A stretch of DNA of 64,000 nucleotides from Manihot esculenta (Eukaryota; Streptophyta; Magnoliopsida; Malpighiales; Euphorbiaceae), in contig NC_035176.2 of assembly GCF_001659605.2 (NCBI RefSeq), positions 23,784,847 through 23,848,846 of the forward strand, read 5' to 3'. Of this stretch, positions 24,033 to 36,354 are shown piece by piece. A program made the position numbers and the translations under genes. The notes beneath the pieces are model-generated. The model was not told the DNA's origin, did not search any database, and saw only the letters and a list, made by a program, of their open reading frames with translations. Within the stretch, counting starts at the first letter, position 1; each line of letters opens with the position of its first letter.

Positions 24033-25441
24033 TGTTAGTGTATTTACCTTAGACCATTATCTTGGACCTTTTTGTATGTCACTTTGTTTATGAATAAAAG
24101 ATGTTTTATTATCATTATTATTTGTTTGCATGTTACATAATAATGATTAACATCTCTAGTTACTTATTATTATAATGATAATAATAAAATATGACTACAT
24201 TGTTGATTGATAATCATGAGATGATTATGTGTATGTTAATATAAATCAATAATTATAGAGAACAAAGTATTGGATGGACCCACATTGAGATTATTACATG
24301 AGTTATTGTCATAAGTGAATCTCAAGATAGTTATGTTTTAATCCTTTGACTTGAGATTATCATAGTTTCCAATATAAGAACTGTTTATATTTTGACATAA
24401 CCAAACATTATCTTTAATCGGATAATCATAAAGGTTATGACTGCACATAATAGACATTATGTAGAGGATATTGAAAAATCAAGATAGAATTTGTTCCTCT
24501 CTTTGAGAGAGATATCTTCTGGGCCCCTCGATAAGTAAGACTGAGAAATATATGGCCGTGCTCAAATGATATCATTTGGTTTTATCAATATCATTTGGTT
24601 TTATTAGTCTACTTAGAGATCGAGAAATCATAAGTTTGAACATTATAAGTTTGACATTGACCATGCCTTATGTTCTAACTAGATATCGTGTGACAAAAGG
24701 ATTAATACATGTTCTGTTTATTAGGCTTTATCGGACTATCGATCCTCATATTATTTGGGTAGTCATAACGTTTTGCTAGATACCGCTTATGATTTATGGA
24801 CCTATTGCCAATTAATGTGAGCCTATTGAGTCACACACAAAAGGACATCATTGATATACTATGTCATATTAATGGGCTAAGAGCCCGTTAGTATAATTGA
24901 TAATAATATTGATAAAGATGTTATTATTATTTATATTATTTATTTATTATTATTATGAGATAATAATATTTAAAAGGTCTGCAGCCTATCTGTAATTGTT
25001 ATAGATAAAGATCTTTTCGTTTTCTTTTGAAAAGGAATTATCGTATAGATATATTAGTATTTGCGATACTGTGATGGTTAAATTGAACACAACTCTTTTA
25101 TGAAAAGAAGTGTGGGAAAATGAAAAGACTGAGAAAAATGAGTAAACAAAAAAGACCTTCTTTGAATTGCGTGAGTGCGGATTTTTACATAATCATTTTT
25201 CAGGATTGCAGATTTCCATCCGTTTAGAGAGCTAGCACTCCAGACGAAAATGTTTGCGTAGATACCATTGAGGGAGTTTGTTTTAGAAGCAGCACCATTA
25301 GCCTTGAATAGTTTCTTTTCGTCAAGTCTAAAAGGTTAGTCTCTTTATCCTTCCTTTCGAATTAAATGAAGCACTCGTATCCTGCAAGGGGAAACAGAGA
25401 TCTTTTTCCGCTGCGTAATTTTGGATTGCAGTAATTTCTAG
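24033..25441 (+). repeat. Probable copia-type LTR (solo or fragment)
   Basis: Begins TGTTAGTGTATTTACC immediately after the Tekay fragment and ends near 25441 against the Tat integrase remnant. The right part has the sequence CCGCTGCGTAATTTTGG, which resembles the 3' end of many plant copia LTRs. No primer-binding site follows and no target duplication is seen, since the two flanks belong to different elements. Assignment rests on general resemblance. Confidence 0.5.
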
Positions 25442-28168
25442 GCTTCCTTACAATTACTACCTTTGGGATTCCAAACCGAGTGAAGATATTCTTACTGACG
25501 AAAGAAATCGTTTGTTGGGTGGTAATGGACTCAACTGTCTCAGCCTCAGCCCACTTACTAAAATGATCCACTGTCACAATTATGAATTTCCTTGACCCAT
25601 TTGCTTTTGGGAATGGGCCAAGGACATCTAGCCCCCATTGGAAGAAAAGCTAGGGGCTTACAATCATTGCTTGCATCTATTCAGGAGTCCTTGGAATGCT
25701 TGCATGCACTTGACATCGATGACACCTCTGGATAAGTTCTTTTGCATCTTGCATTATCATTGGCCAGTAGTATCCTTCTCTGAATGCTTTTCGAGGGATC
25801 ATCTGAGCTCCTTTATGACTTTCATAATCACCTTCATAGATGTCTTTAAGGATTTCTCGGCTCTTATCTTCCATTACGCATCGTAGCCATGGTTGAGTTG
25901 AGGATCTTCTATACAACCAACCACTAATTAGTGCATATTTAGATGACTTTCTTATTACTTGTTTAGCTGATAATTCATTGGCCGACAGTTCATCCTCTGT
26001 CAGAAACTTGTACATGGGTGTCATCCACAATTCTCCTTCCTCTACAGGGAAAGATTTTTTCTCGTCGATTGCCGGGTTATGTAACTCCTCAAACTGAAAT
26101 GGTCAAATCAAGTGCTATTCACCTGCCATCGCCATTTTGGCTAGAAAATCAACTTTTCTTTGTTGTCACCTTTAACCACCTAGTGAAGCTCACAGTTACC
26201 TTGCCTATCTTTGATCCTCATCATTAAGGAGCGAACCTTCTCTTCGTATTTCACAAGATTCGATCCTTGGATTTTAAACTGTCTTTGGCACTAATTAACA
26301 ACCAACTGTGAGTCACTAAAAATAATTAATTTATGTATACCTATTTTCGTGATGATTTTTAAGGCCATAATTATAGCTTCATACGCAGCTATGTTGTTGG
26401 TAGCATTGAAGGCGAGTTTTGCCGTGTAGCGAAGCTTTATCCCGGTTTGACTCTGCAAGAGGATTCTAATTCTAGAACCCCCAACTCCACAAGCACCATC
26501 CGCCCAAACCTTCCACTCCTCAATAGGAGATTCAGGCAATTCCAAACTCTCCAATGGCAGAGTCATCTCTGCAATCAAATTAGCTACTGCCTAGGCCTTC
26601 ATTGCTTTTCTTGGGACATACCTGATATCAAAGGCTGGTAGTATCAACGCCTAGGTGGATAGCCACCTTGATAGTTTCGACCTATATAATACCCTTTGCA
26701 AGGGATAATCTGTTCTGACTTCTATAGTGTGTGACTCAAAATAGGGATGCAGCTTTATTGCAGACCTCAGGACTACAAATGTCAATATTTCAAGAGGGGA
26801 ATAATTCAATTCTGCCCCCTTCAAGACTTGGCCGGTGTAATAGACTGGGCTTTGCTCTCTTTTGTCCTCTCGAATGAGTATCGAACTTACAGTTTTCTGC
26901 ATCACAAATTAATACAAATACAAGACTTCGCCTTCAACGGGCATGCTTATTAGAGGGGGGAAGATAAAAAAGTTTCAAGGCTTTCAAACACTTCTATACA
27001 CTCTTTCCGCCATACAAATTTATTTTTGCCTTTAAGGCTTTAAAGAATGGGAGGCACCTCTTAGCCGAGCATGATATAAACTGAGCAAGAGCTGTAACCT
27101 GCCCATTTAACTTATGCACATTGTTTATGGTTTTTGGTGCCTTCATACTTTGGATGGATTAATCTTTTCAGGGTTTACTTCTATGCCATTTTCTGAGACT
27201 ATATACACTAAAAACTTCCTAATTTTTACCCCGAAGGTGCATTTTTTAGGGTTTAGTTCCATACCTGCCTTATTCAATAAATCAAAAACTTTTCGGATAT
27301 CATCTGAATGATCTTTTAAGCATCAACTCTTTACCACCATGTTATCCACATACTGATGACCCTACCATGTCTCTAAAGATGCCTGACATTAGCCTTTAGT
27401 AAGTTGCCCCTGCATTCTTAGTCCACACGGCATCACTTTGTAGCAGAAAACTCCTACGTCGGTAATGAACGCAATTTTTTTTGCATCTTCAGTATCCATC
27501 ATAATTTGGTGATAACTTGAAATGACATCAAGAAAGGAAACCACTGCATGACCCGAAATCAATTCCACTAACTTGTCCATAGATGGGAGTGGGTAATGGT
27601 CCTTTGGACATGCTTTCTTCAAGTGAGTAAAATCCACGCACATCCTTCATTTCCTATTGGCCTTCTTTACCAATACCACATTGGCGAGCCATGTAGGATA
27701 CTAGACCTGCTTTATTAATCCTGCAAATAAAAATTCATTAACCTCCTCCTTAATCACATGTTGCCTCTCCAATGTAAACTTACTTTTCTTTTATTATACC
27801 AGTTTTATTGTTTTGTCGATAGACAGCTTATGGGTGATAAGGGTTAAGTCCACTCCTGTGACATCTTCTGGAGACCAAGCAAAAGTGGTCACTCTGCATT
27901 TTAATAATTCTATTAAATGATTCTTTATTTCACCAGGTAATGTAGTACCGAATAGTACCTTTTGATCCCTATCTAACTGGACCTCTTCTACTAGGTCTGT
28001 TGGCTCTGGTTTTATGTGGAAAACAAGCTTCTCTAGTAAGTCGATAGACATTATCGCTTTCCCGAGACTTTTTGTGGAGTGTCTGTAACATTCTTGGATC
28101 GACTTCTAATTGCCTCGAATTACAGCTAATCCTCCTAGAGCTGGTAACTTAAGACACATAGCACCCAT
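25442..28168 (-). pseudogene. Tat/Ogre-clade pol remnant (RT, RNase H, second RNase H, integrase)
   Basis: On the minus strand, from high to low coordinates: a pre-RT region (LPALGGLAVIRGN, 28110-28150, with a stop); RT start near 28051; an RT palm block (CVDFTHLKKACPKDHYPLPS, 27643); RNase H (VYYTGQVLKGAELNYSPLE, 26905); a second, archaeal-type RNase H (WKVWADGACG ... NATNNIAAYEA ... LIIFSDSQLVVN, 26578-26291) that marks the Tat clade; an integrase zinc head (HKGAQMIPRKAFREGYYWP, 25890) and the start of the integrase core (FGIPKVVIV). Stops and shifts are scattered throughout. The gag/protease half of apparently the same element is at 41085-42470, so the element was split by the Athila-family block between. 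Confidence 0.85.
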
Positions 28169-29386
28169 TGATCAAGCATAATTTAGCCACATTTTTATTA
28201 TCATTATTACTGTTTAAATATGCATTTTTCTAGTTTAATTTTGCATTTTTCTAGTTTAATTTATGTTTTTATGATATTTTTGTAGAAAAGGAAGAAAATG
28301 AAAACTTGGAGAAAATTTGCAGAAAAAGCTGGAAAATCGATTTGGCCGAAGTGATTTGGCCAAATCACTTGTAGGAAGCTGAAGTAGAAAACAAGAAGCA
28401 ACTCACAGAAATGATTTGGGCAAGCGATCTGCCCAAATCAACTGCCTAAATCAAACTGACGCCAGCAGAGTCCAGCAGCGCTGGAAGAGAAGGAAATTCA
28501 AATTCTAAAAGTATAAGAGTTCTATCCTACTTAAAATACCATAAGACTAATCCTATGACAACTCCAACAGCTACACCAAAGAAAATCCTTCACCAAAGGA
28601 GTTCTACTCATGATAAAATACAAAGAAAAAGAAAGGATTAAAAGACCATCAAGAGACCAAGTCAAAATAGGATTCCAACTCCAAGAAGGATTAGGACTCT
28701 TCACCTATAAAAAAGGACAGCAACCAACCAGCAAGATATCCTCAGATTTTCTCCAGAATTTCGGCAGTTCTATCTCTCTACTTCTCTTCTTTCTTTTTGT
28801 GTTTTTTTCCACCATGAGTGGCTAAACATCTTCTTCTCTAGTTGAAGTGGAGAAATTTCAGTTTATGATGAATTGGGAGATTTAAAACTCCATTGTTAAA
28901 CTTCTATTTTTTTCAATATTTATGCAACTTGATCTTCATGTTATTATTGCCTTGCTTTTAGAATCAATTAAGGCATGTTGCTTTTAATGGCATGAGTAAT
29001 ATATTGTTAGTTTGAATAATTTGAGTCCGTAATTGCTTAGATTATTTAAACACAAACACAATTGTTTGCATGATCTAAACTTGACCATGCGGTTGGCAAG
29101 GTTAGAATTAGGTTTCTCTAAGTCTTAATACAGTTAACAGTTGAAAAGTAGAAAAACCCCAAGGACGTTACTTGGCAACTTGTTAACTAGTGTTTGATTA
29201 GCGAACGTTTCCTAATCGAACTAAAACTAAGGAGGAATTTGAGATTGTGAGAAGCGTCTTCCACAACCTAAACTAATTTATTGAAATAAATAGGAGTGTC
29301 AAAGAATCAATGATCAATTCTAAAACTGAAATGGATCCATGCTTCAACTAGAGTCCTTTTTCTATTGAATTACTCATCTTTTTAAT
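28169..29386 (+). repeat. Athila-family LTR, 3'-truncated, plus orientation
   Basis: Begins TGATCAAGCATAATTTAGCC at the point where the Tat reading frame stops. It follows the same course as the inverted LTR at 29398-30811 and the solo LTR at 60032-61373, but breaks off after CATCTTTTTAAT, about 220 bp before the family's usual end. Confidence 0.8.
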
Positions 29387-29397
29387 GCGCTAATTTT

Positions 29398-30811
29398 TTA
29401 TAGCGGTTGTCGAAGCCATAAAAAATAAACCTATTATCAATCAACAAAATAACTTGTAGATAATGGCAATAGGGTCAAACCACAGGGATTTGACACTAAG
29501 GACTCTCCTAACTATGACTTGGGCAAAAAGTAAAATAAAATAAAAGGGGGGGGGGTTTGTTTGAGATGATTGTAGACTAGAATTAAAACTGAGTAAAAGA
29601 AAGCAATAATTAAAAAGATAAGTAAATCAATGGGAGAAAGACTTTAGTCGAAGTACGGATCTATTTCAGTTTTTAGAATTGATCATTGATTCTTTGGTAC
29701 TCCTATTTAATTCAATAAATTAGTTTAGGTTGTGGAAGACGCTTCTCACAACTAAATTTCTCAGTTTTAGTTTGACTAGGAAACGTTCGCTAATCAAACA
29801 CTAGTCAACAAGTTGCCAAGGAACGTCCTTGGGATTTTTTACTTTTCAACTATTAACTGCATTAAGACTCAGAGAAACCTAATTCCAACCTTGCCAACCG
29901 CATGGTCAAGTTTAGATTATGCAACCAAGTGTGCTTGTATTCAAACAATCTAAGCAATTACGGACCCAAATTATTTAAACTAACAATATATTACTTATGC
30001 AATTAAAAGTAACATGCCTTATTTGATTCTAATAGCAAAGCAATAATATCATGAAGAACAAGTTGCATAAATATTGAAAAATAGAAACTTAACAATGGAG
30101 TTTTAAATCTCCCAATTCATCACAAACTGAAAATTCTCCAACTTCAACTAGATAAAAGAATGTTTAGCCACTCATGGTGGACAAAGAATATAAAAAGAGA
30201 AAGAAGAAAAGTAGAAAAGGGGGTTGCTGTGTTGCTGCCGAAATTCTGCAGTAATTATGAAGATGATTTGCTGGTTAGTTGCTGTCCCTTTTTATAGGTG
30301 AAGAGTCTTAATCCCTTTTGGATTTGGAATCCTAATTTGACTTAGTATCTTGATGGTCTTTTAATCCTTCCTTTGTCTTTGTATTTAATCATGAGTAGAA
30401 CTCTTTTGGTGAAGGATTTTCTTTGGTGTGGCTCTTGGAGTTGTCATAGCATTGGTCTTGTGGTGTTTGAAGTAGGATAGGACTCTTATACTTTTAGGAT
30501 TTGAAATTTCTTCTTTTCCCGCACTGCTGGACTCTGTTGCGTCAGTTTGATTTGGACAGTTGATTTGGGCAAATCGCTTGCCCAAATCATTTTTGCATGT
30601 CAGTTCCAGTTTCCTGCTTCTGCTTTCTGCAAGTGATTTAGCCAGATCAACTTCGCCAAATCGATTTTCTAGCTTTTTCTGCAGATTTCATCCAAGTTTC
30701 CATTTTTCTCCTTTTCTGCAAAAATATCATAAAAACATATATTAAACTAGAAAAATGTGTAATTAAATAGTAATAAAGATAATAAAAATGTGGCTAAATT
30801 ATGCTTGATTA
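29398..30811 (-). repeat. Athila 3' LTR (minus orientation)
   Basis: On the minus strand it starts TAATCAAGCATAATTTAGCC (family consensus TGATCAAGC) and ends CGACAACCGCTATAA (consensus CTATCA). A PPT-like GGTGTCGGGAAATT abuts its start. It forms a long inverted repeat with 28169-29386. Confidence 0.8.
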
Positions 30812-31815
30812 AATTTCCCGACACCTAGTCTTTTGCTTGTCCTCAAGCAACAAATAACTTAGTCAATCAAGCCTCTTTTTTCCTTTGAGCCTAAGTACCA
30901 CTTAATCAGCCCCTCCTAAACTCCCAAATTGAAGCACTACAGTGTAGAGTCATGCACTAAGGTTGTCCTCTCTTTCCTTGTTTCCTCTCACCCACCGTGG
31001 CCAAGAGAATGATTTGATCATGCTCTTTCTTTAGTTTTTGGCTTTATGCAACCCCCAAGAGTGACTTGCCCTACTTTTTAAGCATTTTTATTCAGCAGCA
31101 CTTTTTATTCTTGCCTGAAAAAATCACCAACTTTTTTACGCGAAAGTGCATATTGGTGATACCCACCCCCGGTTACTCAGTTGGTCACTTGTTCAAGTGG
31201 CTACTAGCTCTGTTCATAGTCTTTGACCATCGAAACAGGTTATGTTTTGTGCTTTTTAATTTTGCTGAGTTTTTCTTTTTCATTTTTTTCCTTTTTTATA
31301 ATAGTTTGGGCAAATCAGCTCCAGAGTGTTGCACTAGCTTTATTTCCTTTTACATGCATTTTTAGATTTTATTTTTTTCTTGACCACAGTAGATTTAAAG
31401 ATTCAATTCAAGAGAAAAACTCCCTAAGTGAAGGTAACACACTGTAAATGATTCAATTTAGGCTTAAAGGGTTGGAAAATTAATGGGATCATGAGATAGG
31501 AGGCTCTTTTAACTTTGTCATCTATGCTGAGTAGAGCAAAGGCTAAAACAAAATCTATGTGTGTATGCATGTGTACAGAAGTGAATGTGTATGAGAAAAA
31601 ATTTTGGCGTGTGTAACAGGGTAAAAAGATGCAAAAAGAGATAAAAAGATAGCAAAAGATAGCAAAGGATAGTGCAAAAATATTCCCCAATACCCCCACA
31701 CCTAGTCCAAACATTGTCCTCAATGTAAAACATATAAAGGAAAAATTAAGAGAGAAAGGAACTTCCTAGCCTGTGGGTGATTTGGTCAGTGATTTGGGCA
31801 AATCACTCGACCAAA
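30812..31815 (-). other. Athila 3' untranslated region with two PPT-like tracts
   Basis: Noncoding region between the env-like stop and the 3' LTR. On the minus strand, GAGGACAA...GACTAGGTGT(C/G)GGG occurs twice: near 31685-31730 (with GTGTGGGGGTATTGGGG) and near 30812-30855 (with GTGTCGGGAAATT, next to the LTR). The second is the position expected of the working PPT. Confidence 0.6.
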
Positions 31816-33592
31816 TCACTGGCTATCATGGTCTGTGGGCAGAAAATTATCCACCAGCAGTTGCAGCAGTTGCAGCAGTTGCAGCAGGTGCTCCATGTGT
31901 TGCATTCTGTCTTCAATTCTACTGAGACGAGCCTTTACTGTATGGTCTTGAGGTGCTTCTAGTGGTACCTCCTCTACTGCTTGCTGTGGTGCCTCTGGAG
32001 GTGCCTCCTCTGCTGTCTCCTCTATTACCCCCTCTGCTGTCTCATCTGCTGGAGCAGGCGGCTGAGAGGTTGTTGGCTGATTGGCTATCTTCTTTTTGAA
32101 CACACGCTCATGACGTGGTATGATAGGTCCTTCAGGTGCAATAGAAAAAACTTCCCCCATTTTGTGAAGCAACCCCATATCATCCAAAGTGCGAAGGTCC
32201 AGGGGGGTTGGTTTGTTGGTGGGGGTAAGGTCAGTGTGGGTAGGGTGCAATAATTTCAGATTTACTGCTATGGAAGTGATCAAATGGCCAAGGATCAGGG
32301 GGCGATGGTATGTGATGGTGCTGGAGAGTTGTGAGGCAACCCAGTAGCCCAAGTGAATTTTCTGGTGTGTGGACATACTCCACGGAATGTATAACTCAAT
32401 TTTGGTCAGGATGTTGGGTGCATCCTTCCTCCCAAAGAATGTATATTCCAAGAACCTGTGTAGATACTTTAGGCAGGGGTTTCTGATGTACAGGTCTTTG
32501 CACTTTGTGGGTGAATATGTGTCAGGTGGGTTGTCACAGAGTTCTTCATAGGCTATGCTGGGATTGAACCCAGTGGGGAAATCCCAAGTGGAATCAGGGC
32601 ATTCATAACCCATAGCAGCACTGAATTCGTGTAGGAACAAGCAAAATCGCTGTCCTAACAGCCTAAATCCAATAGTATCTGGTGTGTGCAGGGTGGTCAT
32701 GGCTGTTCTGTCAAAATAGAAAGTGGTGAAGAACCCATGGATGAGCTCAGTGAAGGCATGCATGTGTAAGTAGAAGAAGGTGTTCCATCCAATTGCATCA
32801 ATAAGAGAGCGTACATGTTCTTGAAGTCCTAGTGCTTCAAGGGTGCTGTGGTGGATGAACTTACCTGGGTGGTATGGCAGAGAAAAGACCCTGTCCAACA
32901 TGGAGCGTTCGGATGGCTTATTGAAGGTCAGCGCCTTTGTCACATGGTCTGGGTTTACTGATTTGGGCAAATCGCTGGGCAGGTCGCCTTCATCGTGGCT
33001 CATTGGAGATGTGTCCTGTGTATCGATGGGGGTTTTTAGCCGTCGCTTTGGGCTCAGCGGTGGCGATGAGGAAGGCGACATTGGCCGTTTCTGTCCATGG
33101 CTGGTCGAAAGGGTGGCTTCAGGGAGTGTTTCATCTTCAGGGGTGTCTATCGCGATGGTTTGTGTGGCAGGTGGTGGGGCAATCGTTGATGCCCTAGTTC
33201 ATCGGCGATAAGTCTGTGTAATACCCGGCTAGATTCCGGCATCGGAATCCCTACCTTCCGGCGGAATCTCCGTTGGAATCTAGAATTTTGATGATGCCAG
33301 AGTCTTCTAGAGGGGTAAAATGTGTTTCTAAAATGTTTTCACATGATTTCATAGTTTTAAATGGAAAAGAGTTTAGTTTTGAAAAGAAAAGACCAAGGAG
33401 GCATTTGCCAGGTTCGGCCGCCAAAAGTGAAGTTCGGCCGCCGAACATGGGAAGGTTTCGGGAGCGCTTTTAGCCTCCGAAAGCTTAGTTTGAACGAACC
33501 AAGGTTCGGCCGCCGAATCTCAAGTTCGGCCGCCGAAGATGCATGAGTTTAGGGGGCACGTTAGGCTGCCGAAGGTTGTTGACCAGGCCACC

Positions 33593-33600
33593 TATAAAGA
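33593..33600 (+). promoter_or_regulatory. LTR TATA box (solo LTR)
   Basis: TATAAAGA after GGCCACC, at the position of TATAAAAG in the other Tekay LTRs. Confidence 0.6.
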
Positions 33601-34880
33601 GCCCTCAGATCGGAAATGGGCAAGTTTTCTCCCCATTCTCGAGCTCAGGTGAGTTTTTGCCCTCCTTTGGTCGTTTTCATGCTTTCTCTACCCATCCCTC
33701 AAGTTTTCATGAGTTCTACCCTTGTTTTGAAGTTTTGAAGCTTAAATAGGAGTTTTGGGAGCTTGGAGGCTTTTGGAGCTTGGATCCTCCACACCTCAGA
33801 GTTAGGGATCGCACCACCCCTCGATCTTCAAGAGGTAAGTGTAGATCCTTGCTTTCCTTGTGTTTTAATGAAGTTTTAAAGAAGTTTTAATGGTTGTGTA
33901 TGGGTAGATATGCATGTTTAGGTTTATGTGGGTTTTATGCCCAATGTATGTTTATGTGATGGTTGTGTTAGGAGTTTATGTTAGTTTATGCTCCTTTATG
34001 CATGTGGGAGAGTGTATGCATGATTGGGAGAGAGCAAGTGAGGTTTTGAGTAGTTTTGATGGTTTTGGCTTATGTGGGTCATAAGCTATTTATGTATGCT
34101 TTATGATGTTCTTTGTTGGAGTTTAAGCTTGTTTAAGCTCCTTTGTGCATGGTTATGGGTTTATGCATGTTTTTAAAAGGTTGGGTGCTTGTTTGGGGTG
34201 TTTGGAAGGCTTGGGAGGCTTGTATGCATAAGAGGCTGAGTTCTGGATGAACTCAGGTTCGGCCGCCGAAGGTAGTTTCGATCGCCGAACCTGCCTGTGG
34301 ATGCATGGTTTGGCCGCCCAACCTTGCCCCCAAAAGTAGTGTTTCGGATCTGGAGCAGACTTTCGGCCGCCGAAGATGATGTTCGGCCGCCGAAGGTGCC
34401 TGACTTTTGGATCTGGAGAGAGGCTTCGGCCGCCGAACCTGCCGCCGAACCTACATGGCTTTCGGCTCTGGAAGGGACCTTCGGCCGCCGAAAGTGCCGC
34501 CGAAAGTGCCCTTTCCAGCCTTTTCTTGGGTGTTTTCTATGCATTTTTTGAGGATGTTTGAGGGGGTTTTTGGGGAGTTGTTTATGAGTTGTTTAGAGTG
34601 TGTTTGGCACCTCATTCGAGTCCACCTGTGTAGGATCGGACCCGAGGGACCGAGAAGGCCGGCAATGTTAGCTGTTGCAGAGTCAGTCCAGCGTCTGCCA
34701 GAGGTGAGTAGAACTAACCAATAAAATGTTTTAAGCATGTTTCACGCATCATGAATGCCATGTATATATAATAGGTTGCTTGCATTAGAAATCACGTATA
34801 TGACGCATTGCATTATTTACTATTGATGTGGATGGACCAAGGCGACCCCAATAGCCCTATTTATGTTATGTTAATGAAGT

Positions 34881-34941
34881 CCTGAGGAGCCCCTTTGAGG
34901 GCCGGGCATAATGAAGTCCTGAGGAGCCCGAAGGGCCGGGC
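34881..34941 (+). other. Tandem GC-rich hairpins in the solo LTR
   Basis: Two successive units with stems GCCC/GGGC at 34889-34892 with 34899-34902, and 34926-34929 with 34933-34936 (loop GAA). They lie at the place of the hairpin pairs in the other Tekay LTRs. Confidence 0.5.
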
Positions 34942-36354
34942 ACCATGCTATGTTACAGATAGAGGGAGTTTTGGTGGTCATATCCAATCCGTGATGTGAA
35001 ATGTTTGTGCTGTGACGCATTCCATGATAGCATACGATTATTATTGTGCATTGTTTCTATTCACTGGGCTTTTTAGCTCACCCCTCTCCCCTAACCCCCA
35101 GGTTTGCAGGTCAGAGATAGTCCAGGAAGATGTCAAGGGTAAAGATTATGGTTTTGTAATAGAGTAGTGCTTTAGTGTGGACATGTAATGTAAACTGAGA
35201 TAATGTATTGTAAGATAATGTGATGTAAAGAAATGTAAAGTAGAGTTATGTTTATGGATTAGTATTGTGCTTGGCCCTAAAGCTTGGTTAGTCCCTTTTT
35301 AGTACATGATGTATGTAATGTTTTAAATGTTGAGTTGTGTTTGAACTAAACTTGTGGCATGTGTTGTTTACCACGCTAAAATATTTGATGAGGACCCTAG
35401 TGGAGGTCTTATGTTTGTGGTTTGATGCATGCACAGGTTAGGTTCTAGTTCTTTGGATGTGACTCCGGCTTGATGTATGTTATGTTGACCCAGCTAGAGT
35501 TTTGATGAGGGCTCTAGTATGGGGTTGTTTTATGTTTCCAGTTATGTTGCATACAGGTCAAGCTCGGTGTATACATCAGATGTTTAAGTTTTTATGTTAA
35601 TGTTTTGATCATGTATGGGACTTGACCAGGTGATAAGAGGTATGTTAGGCTTACTACGGGTCCCGGCGGCCTTATGCCGATCTGGATCCTAGCGCCGGTG
35701 GCAGTTCGGGCCGTTACAGAGGGGTATCGGTTTTCAGGTCGTTACAGTCTGGGCGACCGATCTTTCGATGTTTTTGGTCTCTGCTTCCTCGGCCATCCCT
35801 GTGTTGGCATCGTCGGCGATGGGGGGAGGGTTGTCCATGGCCTCCTCATCACTGTTGGTGGGAATGCAAATGGGCATAGGCATCTCGCGTTTCCTCCACA
35901 TGTCGGGGCCACCGGTGGCTACAATCTTGGTTCTGGCCATGGTGCTTGACGTTGTCGGTGGTGGAAATCTTGGGGAAGAAGAAAGAGATGAAAACAGAAA
36001 GAGATAGTGTGAGGGAAAAGGAGAAAGGAAAGAAAACTATTTAAAGTGATTTGGGGAAGTTGAACTGCCTTAATCATTAAATGCTGAGTCTATGACTTCT
36101 CGGCAGGGTGATTTGGTCAGTGATTTGGGCAAATCATCTGGCCAAATCACTTCCTCATTGCAAGTGCTTGATTGGCCATGGTCACGTCATTTCTGTGATG
36201 TTTGAATCTTAGCAATTTGGCCTATCGATTTGGGAAAATCACCTGCCCCAATCACTTCAGCTGGGCTGCCTCCCAGTAGCGCCCTGGTTTTCTATCGTGG
36301 GTTGGACTGCTTTACTTTGCTCAGCATGTTAGGGAAGGGGGATCCATGGGAACC

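Larger units (their letters stand above)
33217..35746 (+). mobile_element. Tekay solo LTR, TSD GTCTG
   Basis: A single LTR of 2530 bp (TGTAATACCCGGC...GTTACA) flanked by GTCTG at 33212-33216 and 35747-35751, with no internal element sequence. It carries the TTCGGC-C-GCCGAA motif clusters, a TATA box (TATAAAGA, 33593-33600) and tandem hairpins at 34889-34936. Near its end, 35713-35728 reads GTTACAGAGGGGTATC, resembling an LTR end joined to a primer-binding site, before the true end. It arose by recombination between the two LTRs of a former full element inside the Athila env-like ORF. Confidence 0.92.
31816..35940 (-). pseudogene. Athila env-position ORF (ATHILA ORF-1-like), split by a solo LTR
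   Basis: The ORF starts at 35940 (MARTKIVATGGPDMWRK), is interrupted at 35747 by the Tekay solo LTR, and resumes at 33211. The two sides are in the same frame once the LTR and one copy of the 5-bp duplication are discounted: 1590 nt, 529 codons plus stop, with one internal stop at 33199-33201 (TGA, probably from CGA). The product has a low-complexity N-terminus, a globular middle (FIHHSTLEALGLQEHVRSLI, CLKYLHRFLEYTFFGRKDAP, LGHLITSIAVNL) resembling the ATHILA ORF-1 domain, and a Pro/Glu/Ala-rich and Gln/Leu-rich tail. I see no signal peptide or membrane anchor, so 'env' refers to position only. Confidence 0.75.

Noticed and set aside
24033..25441. LTR-like block as the 3' LTR of the Tat element
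   Set aside because: It truncates Tat integrase without an intervening C-terminus or PPT and reads like a copia LTR in plus orientation, opposite to Tat.
34173..34724. Several overlapping ORFs on both strands in LTRs (also at 5298-5721, 48122-49167 and 55716-56742) encoding repeats such as SAAE, FGRR and FGGR
   Set aside because: They are translations of the TTCGGCCGCCGAA motif, which is open in all frames. They lie inside LTRs, shift frame between copies and have no conserved start.
31816..35940. Env-position ORF as a true viral envelope gene
   Set aside because: No signal peptide, furin-like site or membrane anchor is visible; similarity is to the ATHILA ORF-1-type domain only.
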